Source: Vulcanimicrobium sp963738465
GTDB lineage: Bacteria > Vulcanimicrobiota > Vulcanimicrobiia > Vulcanimicrobiales > Vulcanimicrobiaceae
DNA length: 64,000 bases
NCBI GenBank assembly: GCA_963738465.1
Contig: CAVTWP010000001.1
Location: 330,771-394,770, forward strand
Direction of reading: 5' to 3'
The stretch's first letter is position 1. Every line of letters begins with the position of its first letter. Made by a program: the position numbers and the translations under genes. This document shows, piece by piece, positions 56,054 to 64,000 of the stretch. The notes under the pieces are model-generated. The model was not told the DNA's origin. It ran no database searches and was given only the letters and a program-made list of their open reading frames with translations.

Positions 56054-56800
56054 TCACCGCAACAGCTCCCAAAGGCGCACGACCTGCGCGCCGAACGCCG
56101 GGTCGCCGCGCAGCGTGACGGCGTCGCGCGGACGCGGAAAAGCGATCGGCAGGATCTCTTTGACGCTCCCCGGGCGCGCGCTCAGCACGACGACGCGGTC
56201 GGCCAGCGTCACCGCTTCCTCGATGCCGTGCGTCACGAACACGATCGTCTTGGGCGAGCGCTCCCACAGCCGCATGAGCTCGTTGGCGAGCCCGACGCGC
56301 GTCTGCTCGTCGAGCGCGCCGAACGGTTCGTCCATGTAGAGCACCGGCGGATCGGTGACGAAGGCGCGCGCGACGGCCGCTCGCTGCTTCATCCCGCCCG
56401 ACAGCTCGTGCGGCCAGGCGCGCTCGTAGTCGGACAGTCCCACCAGGCCGAGCACGTCGCGCACGCGACGCATGACCTCGTCGCGTGTGACGTCGAGCGA
56501 ATCGAACGCGAACGCGACGTTCTCGCCCACCCGCATCCACGGGAACAGCGACTGCTCCTGGAAGACCGTCGCACTGGGCAGCTCATGTGCTCCGCCCGAG
56601 AGCGCCGGCGACGACGACGCGTCCCTCGGTGGCCGCGTCGAGCCCCGCCATGATGCGCAGCAGCGTACTCTTCCCGCACCCGCTCGGCCCGACGACCGCG
56701 ACGAACTCGCCGTCGCCGATCTCGAGATTCACGTCGTCGAGCGCGAGCGTTCCGGTCGGATAGCGCTTCGTCAGATGCTCGACCGCAATGACGCCACGCG
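56054..56800 (-). CDS. ABC transporter ATPase (SsuB/TauB type, frameshifted)
   Basis: About 248 residues. N-terminal frame: IAVEHLTKRYPTGTLALDDV, Walker A VVGPSGCGKSTLLRIMAGLD. After a frame change near 56590 the rest is intact: MRVGENVAFAFDSL, signature LSGGMKQRAAVARAFVT, Walker B VLYMDEPFGALDEQTRV and the H-loop FVTHGIEEAV. The start codon is uncertain. It energises the adjacent permease, and the pair forms an importer of an oxyanion, sulfonate or similar small molecule. Confidence 0.85.
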
Positions 56801-56878
56801 CCCGTCGTTCGCCAAACGGCGAACGCCGGACCGCCCAGCGGACAAGAGAGACCCTCCTTCGGAGATCTCAGAGTCTGG

Positions 56879-56952
56879 CGACGTTGATGGGGCTCGAACC
56901 CACGACCTCCGCCGTGACAGGGCGGCGCTCTAACCAACTGAGCTACAACGCC
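56879..56952 (-). tRNA. tRNA-Asp (GTC)
   Basis: 74-nt cloverleaf on the minus strand: acceptor GGCGTTG/CAACGTC (one G-U), D arm GCTCAGTTGGTTAGAGC, anticodon arm CCGCC-CTGTCAC-GGCGG (GTC), T arm GTGGG-TTCGAGC-CCCAT. Discriminator G, as in tRNA-Asp. It lies 10 bp from tRNA-Val. Confidence 0.95.
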
Positions 56953-56962
56953 ATCGAGATGG

Positions 56963-57034
56963 TGGGCACGGTTGGGATTGAACCAACGACCCCCCGCGTG
57001 TGAAGCGGATGCTCTCCCACTGAGCTACGCGCCC
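56963..57034 (-). tRNA. tRNA-Val (CAC)
   Basis: 72-nt cloverleaf on the minus strand: acceptor GGGCGCG/CGTGCCC, D arm GCTCAGTGGGAGAGC, anticodon arm TCCGC-TTCACAC-GCGGG (CAC), T arm GTTGG-TTCAATC-CCAAC, discriminator A followed by an encoded CCA. It is a different isoacceptor from the tRNA-Val(GAC) at 63858. Confidence 0.95.
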
Positions 57035-57143
57035 GCGACCGATCCGACGACGAACCCGCGTATTCTACCGGGAAGGCGCGGCGCCTGTAAACCCCGCCGC
57101 CCAGCGGCAGCGGCGGGGCTACGGGCGGGTAGAAGCCAGCCGA

Positions 57144-58313
57144 ATGCTGCCGACCGAAGGGCCACAAGCTGCGAAGGCGGCCGGCCTGCGCTATACGACC
57201 GACGCCGTGCCGGGCATCCGGCGCGTCAAGCGGGGCAAGAGCTTCGCGTTCATCGCGCCCGACGGCCGCCGATCACCGACGCAAGGGAGATCGCCCGGAT
57301 CAAAGCGCTGGCCGTCCCGCCGGCGTATACCGACGTCTGGATCTGCCCGCTGGCAAACGGCCACCTCCAGGCGACCGGTCGCGACGCCCGCGGGCGCAAG
57401 CAGTACCGCTACCACAAGCGCTGGCGCGCGATCCGCGACGAGAACAAGTTCGACCGGATGATCGCGTTCGCGAAGGCGCTGCCGGCGATTCGCGCCGCCG
57501 TCGCGCGCGACATCGCCAAGCCGGGGATGCCGCGCGAGAAAGTGCTGGCCACCGTCGTGTCGCTGCTCGAAGCGACGTCGATTCGCGTCGGCAACGAGGA
57601 GTACGCGCGCGACAACGACTCCTACGGCCTCACGACGCTGCAGGAGGAGCATGCGCGAGGTTCGCGGCGCGACGATGCGGTTCCACTTCCGCGGCAAGAG
57701 CGGCAAGGTCCACGAGGTCGAGGTCAAGGACAAGCGGCTTGGCGCGCATCGTCAAGGCCGGTCAGGATTTGCCGGGCCAGCATCTGTTCGAGTACGTCGA
57801 CGACGGCGGCGACGTCGCGACCGGTGCGCTCGGAGGACGTGAACGACTATCTGCGCGAGATCGCGGGCGGCGACTTCACCGCCAAAGACTTCCGCACGTG
57901 GGAGGCGACGGTCAGCTGCGCGCTCGAGCTCGCGGCGGTCGAGGTCGAAGGCAAAGGTGAAGTGAAGACCGCCGTTACCGACGCCATCAAGCTTGTCGCC
58001 GAGAAGCTCGGCAACACGCCCGCGGTCTGCAAGAAGTCGTACATCCATCCCGGCGTGATCGACGAGTTTCTGGCCCACGGGGGTCTCAGACTGATCGAGC
58101 GCAAGGTGGCGGCGACGCGCGCACGCGCTCAGCGGCGACGAGGCGGCGGTGGTCGAGCTCGTCGAGCGAATCATGGCACGCGAGAGCCGGCCGCTCAGCG
58201 ACGTCCTCGCCGAGTCGGTGCGCACGGAACGCGCCAAGCACCCGAAAGCAAGCAAGAGCTCAACCGCGGCGAAAAAGCAAACCGCCGCAGCGCGCAAGAA
58301 GCAAGCGGCTTAA
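57144..58313 (+). CDS. Type IB DNA topoisomerase (poxvirus-like, several frameshifts)
   Basis: Span fits about 390 residues. AAGLRYTTDAVPGIRRVKRG starts the family's N-domain; then TDVWICPLANGHLQATGRDA, GRKQYRYHKRWRAIRDENKF, PREKVLATVVSLLEATSIRV and GNEEYARDNDSYGLTTLQ belong to the catalytic domain. DFTAKDFRTWEATVSCALEL and TPAVCKKSYIHPGVIDEFL (the catalytic Tyr is the Y in SYIHP) end it. Frame changes lie near 57270, 57650, 57740, 57830 and 58125. The Lys-rich tail ends at 58313. It relaxes supercoils with a 3'-phosphotyrosine link. Confidence 0.88.
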
Positions 58314-58320
58314 GGGTACG

Positions 58321-58689
58321 ATGGCGTACATGCGTACTGTTCTCGTCGCCGCGGCACTCGCCGCGCTCCCTCTCACGGCGTCGATGGCGATGCCGGCGGC
58401 CGCGGTCCCGGTCGGCTCTTCGTGGGTCGAAGGCACCCTGGTTCACATCTCGGACAACAACATCAAGATCAAGGATGACAAGACCGGCAAGGAGCTGTCC
58501 TTCCTGCTCGTGCCGCATTTCGACCAAGTCTTCTCGAGTGACGGAAAGTCGACGTACCAGATGAAGGCATTGCACTCCGGGCAGCTGGTCAAGGTGTTCT
58601 ACGACCAGAAGCTCCTCGGGCAGCGTCACGCCGACAGGATCCTGGTGCTCAACCGCCGCGAGACGATGGTCAAGCAGCAGAAAGGCTAG
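58321..58689 (+). CDS. Small secreted hypothetical protein
   Basis: 122 residues, intact. Signal peptide MAYMRTVLVAAALAALPLTA cleaved near AAA or AVP. The mature part reads VEGTLVHISDNNIKIKDDKT, ELSFLLVPHFDQVFSSDGKS, KALHSGQLVKVFYDQKLLGQ, a single small beta-barrel-like domain (resembling DUF5666-type secreted beta proteins). It follows the topoisomerase by 7 bp on the same strand. Confidence 0.6.
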   Translation: MAYMRTVLVAAALAALPLTASMAMPAAAVPVGSSWVEGTLVHISDNNIKIKDDKTGKELSFLLVPHFDQVFSSDGKSTYQMKALHSGQLVKVFYDQKLLGQRHADRILVLNRRETMVKQQKG

Positions 58690-58699
58690 CTCGAGCGGC

Positions 58700-59116
58700 T
58701 CATCGCGGGAGCCGCGACGCGAACGTCACCGCGTGACCGCCCGGCTCCCGCACCGTGATCTCGTGCATTCCGTAAAAGGTCTTGCGCAACGGCACGATCA
58801 CGTCCGCGTCGGCGATCGTCGGCACCACCAGCTCGACGTCGCTCACCGTCACGAACAACCCGACCGCGCCGCGCGCTGAGATCGTGTCGTTGATCGCCCG
58901 CGCCGCGTCAGGCCCGACGTCGTCGATCACGCTGCGGTGCGACTGCACCATGACGACGACGCCGTCTTTTTCCAGCATCGCGAATCCCAGCTCGTCGCCG
59001 TCGGCGACGACCGCGGTCTGGTCGAACCCCAGCCGGTCGCGGAAGAAATCGCGCGTGGGCTGGACGCGCTCCACGATGAGGACCGGAGCGATCGACTCGT
59101 AGCGAAGGTGCGGCAT
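58700..59116 (-). CDS. VOC-family (glyoxalase-like) protein
   Basis: 138 residues from MPHLRYESIAPVLIVERVQP. TRDFFRDRLGFDQTAVVADG and GFAMLEKDGVVVMVQSHRSV then FYGMHEITVREPGGHAVTFA form the VOC fold with ending E-I-x-V-x-D/E-P-x-G-x-x-x-x-F. The upstream extension of this frame lacks similarity, so the start is at 59114-59116. Substrate unknown. Confidence 0.8.
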   Translation of the reverse strand: MPHLRYESIAPVLIVERVQPTRDFFRDRLGFDQTAVVADGDELGFAMLEKDGVVVMVQSHRSVIDDVGPDAARAINDTISARGAVGLFVTVSDVELVVPTIADADVIVPLRKTFYGMHEITVREPGGHAVTFASRLPR

Positions 59117-59195
59117 CGCGCGCAGCTTCGCGTGCGGCGCCGGGCGCTCCCGGGCCGCGGCAAGACTTCGCCGCTGGCCGGTGTATTGTGGCCGC

Positions 59196-60393
59196 ATGAG
59201 CATTCGTCGCGTTTTTACGATGCTGACGGCATCGGCATTGGTCATCGAGCTGTGCACCCTGGGCGGCACGGTCCCAGCCGGCGCCGCCGGCGCCAAGGCG
59301 CCGGTCAACGTCGGCCTGATCTACTCCAAGACCGGACCGTTGGCATCATATGGTGCACAGTATGCTGACGGTTTTGCCGTCGGTTTGGACTATGCGACGC
59401 ACCACACCGGGATGGCCGCGGGCCACAAGATCGTGGTGACCGAGCGCGACGATGCCAACGACGCGGCCAAGGCCGTTGCGGCCGCCAAAGACCTCGTCGG
59501 CCAGGGCTTCAAGATCCTCGGCCGGGTCGACCGCGTCGGGCATCGCACTGCAAATGGCGCCGCTCGCCAAGGAGAACAACATTCTGTTCGTCTCAGGCCC
59601 GGCCGCGGCCGACGGCGTGAGCGGCAACAACCGCAACACGTTTCGATCAGGGCGCCAGACCTACCAAGACGTGCTGACCGCCGGAACGATCGTCGGCACC
59701 AGCCTGCGCGGCAAGAAGGTGCTCGTGTACGCGCAAGACTCCGCCTTCGGCCAGGCCAACGTCAACGCCGTGCGCGCGGTCCTCGGCGGGGAAGGCGCGA
59801 GCGTCGATGCGGTTCTCGCGCCGCTGTCGGCGAACGATTTCACACCGTTCGCGCAGAAGATCAAAGACGCCAAGCCGGACCTGCTCTTCGTGGCCTGGGC
59901 CGGCGCGACCGCGCCCGCGATGTGGAAATCGCTCGACGACGCGCGCATCTTCGATTCGACCAAGGTGGTGACCGGGCTCGATCAGCGCTCGTCGTACGAG
60001 ACGCTGGGCAGCGCGGGGACGAAGATCGCGTTCCTGTCGTACTACTTCTACGAGGCGCCGAAGAACGCGGTCAACGATGCCCTCGTCGCCGGGCTCAAGA
60101 AGCAGAACAAGGTCGCCGATCTGTTCGATCCCGACGGTTTCGTCGCCGCGCAGATGATCGTGCAAGCGATCGAGAAGGCCGACGGCGACGACGTCCGCAA
60201 GATGATCTCGGCGCTCGAGGGGTGGACGTTCGACGCCCCCAAGGGCAAGCAGACCGTGCGCGCCGCCGATCACGCGATGCTGCAGCCGATGTTCGTGGCG
60301 AAGCTGCAGGGACCGGGCACGAACCTGACTCCCAAGCTGGTCCGCACCGTTCCGCTGCAGGCCGTATCGCCGCCCGTGCATCCGTTCAAGTAA
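59196..60393 (+). CDS. livK: Branched-chain amino-acid-type ABC transporter, substrate-binding protein (frameshifted)
   Basis: About 399 residues. Signal peptide MSIRRVFTMLTASALVIELC. Mature part: KAPVNVGLIYSKTGPLASYG, YADGFAVGLDY, IVVTERDDANDAAKAVAAAK. A frame change near 59525 leads to LAKENNILFVSGPAAADGVS, KKVLVYAQDSAFGQANVNAV and LLFVAWAGATAPAMWKSLDD. This is the Peripla_BP_6 family. It delivers ligands, often branched-chain amino acids or aromatic acids, to the LivHMGF permease. It is first of the operon livK-G-F-H-M. Confidence 0.9.
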
Positions 60394-60397
60394 CCGC

Positions 60398-61165
60398 ATG
60401 AACCAGGCGGGTTCTCCCGCAATCCTGTCGACCACGAACCTCGGCCTGCGCATCCGCGGCGTCACCATCGTCGACGGCGTGGACCTCGATGTGAACGAGG
60501 GTGAGCTGCTCGTCATCATCGGACCCAATGGGGCCGGCAAGACGACGCTGTTCAACCTGCTCTCGGGGGTCACGCGGCCGACGTCGGGGACGGTAGCATT
60601 CCGCGGCGAGGACGTCACCGCGGCGCCGCCCTACGTTCGGGCGCGCCGCGGGATAGGCCGAACGTTCCAGACGTCGACCATCTTCGCCGCGCTCTCCACG
60701 CTGGAGAACGTGCGACTCGCCGCGCAGGCGCATTTGGGCGGCTCCGATCGCGTCTGGGCGCTCGCCGATCGGCAGACGGCAGCGCTCGAGCGCGCGCGCG
60801 GCGCGCTCGCCGCGGTCGGCCTGGCGCAGCGCGAACGTGTCAAGGCCGCGTCGCTATCGCACGGCGAGAAGCGCAAGCTCGATCTCGCCATCCTGCTGTG
60901 CGGTGATCCCCACGTGGTGCTGCTCGACGAGCCGACCGCGGGAATCGCCGTGGAGGACGTGCCGGAGATGATGGCGCTGATCCGCAGCATCCACCGCGAC
61001 CGCGGCAAGACCGTGCTGATGGTCGAGCACCGCATGGATCTGATCATGGGCCTGGCCGACCGGATGGCCGTGATGCACCACGGCGCGCTGCTCGCGGTCG
61101 ACACCCCGGCGAGCATCATCGCCAACGAGGTCGTGCAGTCCGCCTATCTCGGCGATCCGCTATGA
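60398..61165 (+). CDS. livG: Branched-chain amino-acid-type ABC transporter ATPase LivG
   Basis: 255 residues, intact. Walker A IIGPNGAGKTTLFNLLSGVT, GRTFQTSTIFAALSTLENVR, signature LSHGEKRKLDLAILLCGDP, Walker B VVLLDEPTAGIAVEDVPEMM, and the H-loop LMVEHRMDLIMGLADRMAVM. The LivG-type SHGExR signature and short C-terminus are characteristic. It follows livK by 4 bp and overlaps livF by 4 bases (ATGA). Confidence 0.95.
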   Translation: MNQAGSPAILSTTNLGLRIRGVTIVDGVDLDVNEGELLVIIGPNGAGKTTLFNLLSGVTRPTSGTVAFRGEDVTAAPPYVRARRGIGRTFQTSTIFAALSTLENVRLAAQAHLGGSDRVWALADRQTAALERARGALAAVGLAQRERVKAASLSHGEKRKLDLAILLCGDPHVVLLDEPTAGIAVEDVPEMMALIRSIHRDRGKTVLMVEHRMDLIMGLADRMAVMHHGALLAVDTPASIIANEVVQSAYLGDPL

Positions 61166-61884
61166 TCTTCGCCGCGCCGCTGCTCGAGGTCCGCGACCTC
61201 AACGTGTATCTCGGCGAGTCGCACGTTCTGCAAGGCGTGTCGTTCGACGTGCGGCAAGGCGGCATCACCGGCTTGCTGGGCCGCAACGGCGTCGGCAAGA
61301 CGACGACGCTGCGCGGCATCCTCGGATTGGTCACCCGCACGGGCAGTGTCGCGCTGGGCGGTGAGGAAACGACCGGCCTGCCCGTCCACGAGATCGTGCG
61401 GCGCGGCGTCGCGTACGTGCCGGAGGACCGCGACGTGTTCGCCGGCTTGACGGTCGAGGAGAACCTGCGGCTCGCGGAGCGTCCCGGCTCGGCGCTGCGC
61501 TACGATCTCGTGTACGAGCTGTTCCCCGAGCTCCGCGAGCGGGGCGCGCAAAAAGCCGGCACGCTGTCCGGCGGCCAGCAGCAGATGGTCGCGCTGGCGC
61601 GCGCGCTGCTCAACGGAAAAAATCGGATCTTGCTGGTCGACGAGCCGACCAAAGGGCTCGCGCCGCTGGTCGTGCGGCACGTGGTCGACGCATTGCGGCG
61701 CGCGGCCGAACTTGCGACGATCCTGCTGGTCGAGCAGAACCTCAGCGTGGCGCACAAGCTGGTACGCGATGTCGTCGTGCTCGACCAAGGCCGGGTCTCG
61801 TTCACCGGCAACGTCGATCAGCTCATGGGCGATCCCGAGCTCGCCCGCCGTCACCTCGGCCTGGCCGCAGCGGGGAGCCACTGA
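61162..61884 (+). CDS. livF: Branched-chain amino-acid-type ABC transporter ATPase LivF
   Basis: 240 residues, intact. Walker A GRNGVGKTTTLRGILGLV, RRGVAYVPEDRDVFAGLTVE, signature LSGGQQQMVALARALLNGKN, Walker B ILLVDEPTKGLAPLVVRHV, then LLVEQNLSVAHKLVRDVVVL. This is LivF. Start ATG overlaps livG. Confidence 0.95.
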   Translation: MIFAAPLLEVRDLNVYLGESHVLQGVSFDVRQGGITGLLGRNGVGKTTTLRGILGLVTRTGSVALGGEETTGLPVHEIVRRGVAYVPEDRDVFAGLTVEENLRLAERPGSALRYDLVYELFPELRERGAQKAGTLSGGQQQMVALARALLNGKNRILLVDEPTKGLAPLVVRHVVDALRRAAELATILLVEQNLSVAHKLVRDVVVLDQGRVSFTGNVDQLMGDPELARRHLGLAAAGSH

Positions 61885-61888
61885 CGCG

Positions 61889-62770
61889 ATGACGACGGTC
61901 GCGCTCCTGTTGATCACCGGGCTCGGACTGGGCGCGCTCTACTTTCTGATCGCGGCGGGGTTGTCGCTGATCTGGGGCTTGATGCGCGTGCTGAACTTCG
62001 CGCACGGGGCATTCTTCACGGTCGCCGCGTACGCGGGGTGGATCGCGGCCCGGCTGCTGCCGAGCGCGTCAGCGGAGCTGCGCTGGACGCTCGCGGTCGT
62101 CGTCGCGATCGCCATCGGCGGGTTGTTCGCCGCGCTCACCGAGGTGCTGCTGATCCGGCCGCTGTACGCGCGGCACGTCGGACAAGTGTTGGTGACCGTC
62201 GGTTTGGCGCTGGCCACGATCTCGCTGGTGCAGGGCGGTTTCGGGAGCGACCCGCAGACGTTCGTCCTGCCGGCGTGGATGACGAACACCGTGTCGATCG
62301 CCGGCGCCGGGATCCCCACCACCCGGCTCGTCACGATCGTCTTCGCCGCGGTCGTGCTGGGACTGTTGCTCTTCTTCTTGCAGCGCACGCGTTTCGGCCT
62401 GATCGTGCGCGCCGGCGTCGAGAACCGCGACATGGTGCAGGCGCTCGGGATCGACGTGCAGCGCGCCTTCACGCTGGTCTTTACCATCGGCGGCATGGCG
62501 GCCGGCCTGGCGGGGATCCTCGCCGCGACGTACTTCGGCACGGTCGATCCGCTGCGCGGCACGTCGATGCTGATCTTCGCTTTCATCGTCGTCATCATCG
62601 GCGGGCTCGGCTCGGTCACCGGGTCCGCCCTGGCGGCCGTCGTCGTCGGTGTGTTGCAGCAGTTCCTCAACTTCTACGCGGCGGCCGGTGTCGGCGACTT
62701 CTCGGTGGTGCTGCTGCTGGCGGTCGTGCTGCTGGTGCGACCGGGCGGCTTCTCGGGGACGTCGACGTGA
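61889..62770 (+). CDS. livH: Branched-chain amino-acid-type ABC transporter permease LivH
   Basis: 293 residues with about eight helices. GLGLGALYFLIAAGLSLIWG, LMRVLNFAHGAFFTVAAYAG (the LNFAHG signature), AGVENRDMVQALGIDVQRAF (EAA-like loop) and FAFIVVIIGGLGSVTGSALA are LivH hallmarks. The start ATG is at 61889 (an upstream frame belongs to livF). It ends overlapping the livM start. Confidence 0.93.
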   Translation: MTTVALLLITGLGLGALYFLIAAGLSLIWGLMRVLNFAHGAFFTVAAYAGWIAARLLPSASAELRWTLAVVVAIAIGGLFAALTEVLLIRPLYARHVGQVLVTVGLALATISLVQGGFGSDPQTFVLPAWMTNTVSIAGAGIPTTRLVTIVFAAVVLGLLLFFLQRTRFGLIVRAGVENRDMVQALGIDVQRAFTLVFTIGGMAAGLAGILAATYFGTVDPLRGTSMLIFAFIVVIIGGLGSVTGSALAAVVVGVLQQFLNFYAAAGVGDFSVVLLLAVVLLVRPGGFSGTST

Positions 62771-63821
62771 CGCACGTGCGCTCGCATCGGGCATCGCCGT
62801 CGGACTGATCGTGCTCGCGCTGCTGCCGTTCGCCGGCGTCACGATCCCGGGGTTGTTCGACGGCGCGCTCAGCTCGCCCGGCACGCTCAACCTGCTCGGG
62901 ATGTGCTTCGCGTTCGGTGCGCTGGCGATCACCTACGACCTCGTGTTCGGTTACGTTGGCCTGCTCTCGTTCGGTCACGCGCTGTACTTTGCGACCGGCG
63001 TCTACGTCACGGCGATCGCGCTGGCGCGCTGGCACTGGTCGCTGCCGGCTGCCGTCGGCTTGACGGTGATCGTGGCCCTCGTGCTTCCATTGATCCTCGG
63101 GGCGGTCTGCCTGCGCATGCGCGACATCCCGTTCGCGATGGTGACGCTCGCGTTCGCGCAGGCCGGCTCCATCCTGGTGATGCAGAACCCCTTCGGCCTG
63201 ACGGGCGGCGAAGAGGGCCTCGCGCTCAGCGGCGACGTGCTGCCGTCGTTCCTGGTCGGCGTGGTCAACACGCGCAACCTGTACTGGCTGGCGCTGGCGC
63301 TGATCGTGGTCGTGTACCTCGTCGCCTGGCGTGCGGTGAATTCGCCGCCGGGCCGCGTCTGGCAGGCGATTCGCGAGAACGAACGGCGCGTCGGCGTGCT
63401 CGGGCTGAATCCGTATCTCTACAAGCTCGGTGCGTTCGTGCTGTCGGCGTTCCTGGCGTCGATGTGCGGCATCGTGTACCTGCTGCTGCAAGGCGGTGCG
63501 AACCCGCAGGTGACGACCGCCGATTTCACCCTCGCGCTGCTGGTGATGGTGGTGCTGGGCGGGGTCGGCACGCTGTGGGGCGCCGTGCTCGGCGGCGTCG
63601 TGTACGAGTACTTGGACTTCCGCTTGGTCGCGCTGTCCAACGCGCCGGCGGTGCAATCGCTGCCCGCGGTGCTGCGCGTCCCGCTGTCGGAGCCGCTCTT
63701 CTTGCTGGGCGTGCTCTTCATCGTGCTCGTGCTCTTCGTCCCCGGCGGCCTCGGCGGCGCGCTACAGCGCCGCCTGCTGCGCGCGCCGGTCCGCAGCCGG
63801 CCTGCGACGGGAGGGGTTTGA
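62767..63821 (+). CDS. livM: Branched-chain amino-acid-type ABC transporter permease LivM (start region frameshifted)
   Basis: About 350 residues with about nine helices. The GTG (62767) overlaps the livH stop (GTGA) but the frame changes near 62785 before ASGIAVGLIVLALLPFAGVT. Then FGALAITYDLVFGYVGLLSF GH (split here), RDIPFAMVTLAFAQAGSILV, IRENERRVGVLGLNPYLYKL and VVLGGVGTLWGAVLGGVVYE are LivM. It pairs with LivH to form the channel. It is followed after 36 bp by tRNA-Val. Confidence 0.9.
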
Positions 63822-63857
63822 CGCGGCGCCGCGCATCCGGTAGACTCACCCCTTGAC

Positions 63858-63929
63858 GGGCGGCTAGCTCAGTGGGAGAGCGCTACATTGACACTGTAGA
63901 GGTCAGAAGTTCAATCCTTCTGCCGCCCA
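63858..63929 (+). tRNA. tRNA-Val (GAC)
   Basis: 72-nt cloverleaf: acceptor GGGCGGC/GCCGCCC, D arm GCTCAGTGGGAGAGC, anticodon arm CTACA-TTGACAC-TGTAG (GAC), T arm AGAAG-TTCAATC-CTTCT, discriminator A. CCA is not encoded (ACCG follows). It is 36 bp after livM. Confidence 0.96.
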
Positions 63930-63940
63930 CCGTTTTCGAG

Positions 63941-63969
63941 AGACCTCGCGGTGCGAGGTCTTCTTCTTT
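63941..63969 (+). terminator. Strong intrinsic terminator after tRNA-Val
   Basis: agacctcgc (63941-63949) pairs perfectly with gcgaggtct (63953-63961) around a 3-nt loop, followed by ttcttcttt. It ends tRNA-Val and possibly read-through from the liv operon. Confidence 0.88.
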
Positions 63970-64000
63970 CGCGACGGGCGACGTCAAATCGCGTGCGAGA

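Noticed and set aside
1..64000. CRISPR arrays, rRNA genes or insertion sequences
   Set aside because: No regularly spaced 25-40 bp repeats, no rRNA core motifs and no transposase were seen.

Overview
The window is a GC-rich bacterial chromosome segment with short intergenic spaces and many 1-4 base gene overlaps of the ATGA/GTGA type. A porin with an outer-membrane-type C-terminus points to a diderm cell. A Bacillus/Clostridium-like order of flagellar genes (fliF-G-H-I-J-motE-K-flgD-TIGR02530-flgE-flbD-motA-motB) together with a WhiG/FliA sigma factor points to a motile one. The mix resembles deep-branching diderm Terrabacteria such as Eremiobacterota/Vulcanimicrobiota, but no rRNA is present and that placement is only an impression. 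About twenty genes, including essential ones (recA, purA, fliG, fliI), carry single-base-type frameshifts beside perfectly intact genes, which looks like residual assembly error rather than gene decay.

Layout. 1-12.3 kb: flagellar basal body, hook and motor operon on the minus strand. 12.4-24 kb: purA, a secreted GH125 glycosidase, a TDT-family transporter, recX, recA, an ArsR plus double-SRPBCC pair, ftsY, an aldo/keto reductase, a TraB/GumN protein and two VOC proteins. 24.2-32.6 kb, minus strand: two tandem secreted S10 serine carboxypeptidases downstream of a second flagellar/chemotaxis operon (cheR, cheB, fliA-type sigma factor, a small flagellar-locus protein, a second FliK-like protein, an FhlB-like export-switch protein). 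32.7-47 kb: a geranylgeranyl-reductase-like flavoprotein, a membrane pyrophosphatase, an SLBB protein, a GGDEF-EAL protein, DNA repair genes (stand-alone ATP ligase, stand-alone LigD-type polymerase, exonuclease III), a lysine-rich repeat protein, cysNC/cysD and a porin.

47.2-51.1 kb is a small genomic island. It starts at a complete tRNA-Phe gene and ends at a 60-bp direct repeat of that tRNA's 3' half plus flank (59/60 identical). It carries the C-terminal scrap of a tyrosine recombinase next to the tRNA, and cargo of visibly different, more A+T-rich composition: a two-TM coiled-coil protein, a broken secreted protein, a possible zinc-ribbon peptide, a PD-(D/E)XK-like nuclease and a membrane-anchored partner. 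This is the most novel part of the window.

51.4-64 kb: a Pro/Thr-rich lipoprotein, a short UvrA-like ABC ATPase, a SsuBC/TauBC-like ABC importer, tRNA-Asp and tRNA-Val(CAC), a type IB topoisomerase, a small secreted protein, a VOC protein, a complete branched-chain amino-acid-type ABC transporter (livK-G-F-H-M), and tRNA-Val(GAC) followed by a strong terminator at the right edge.
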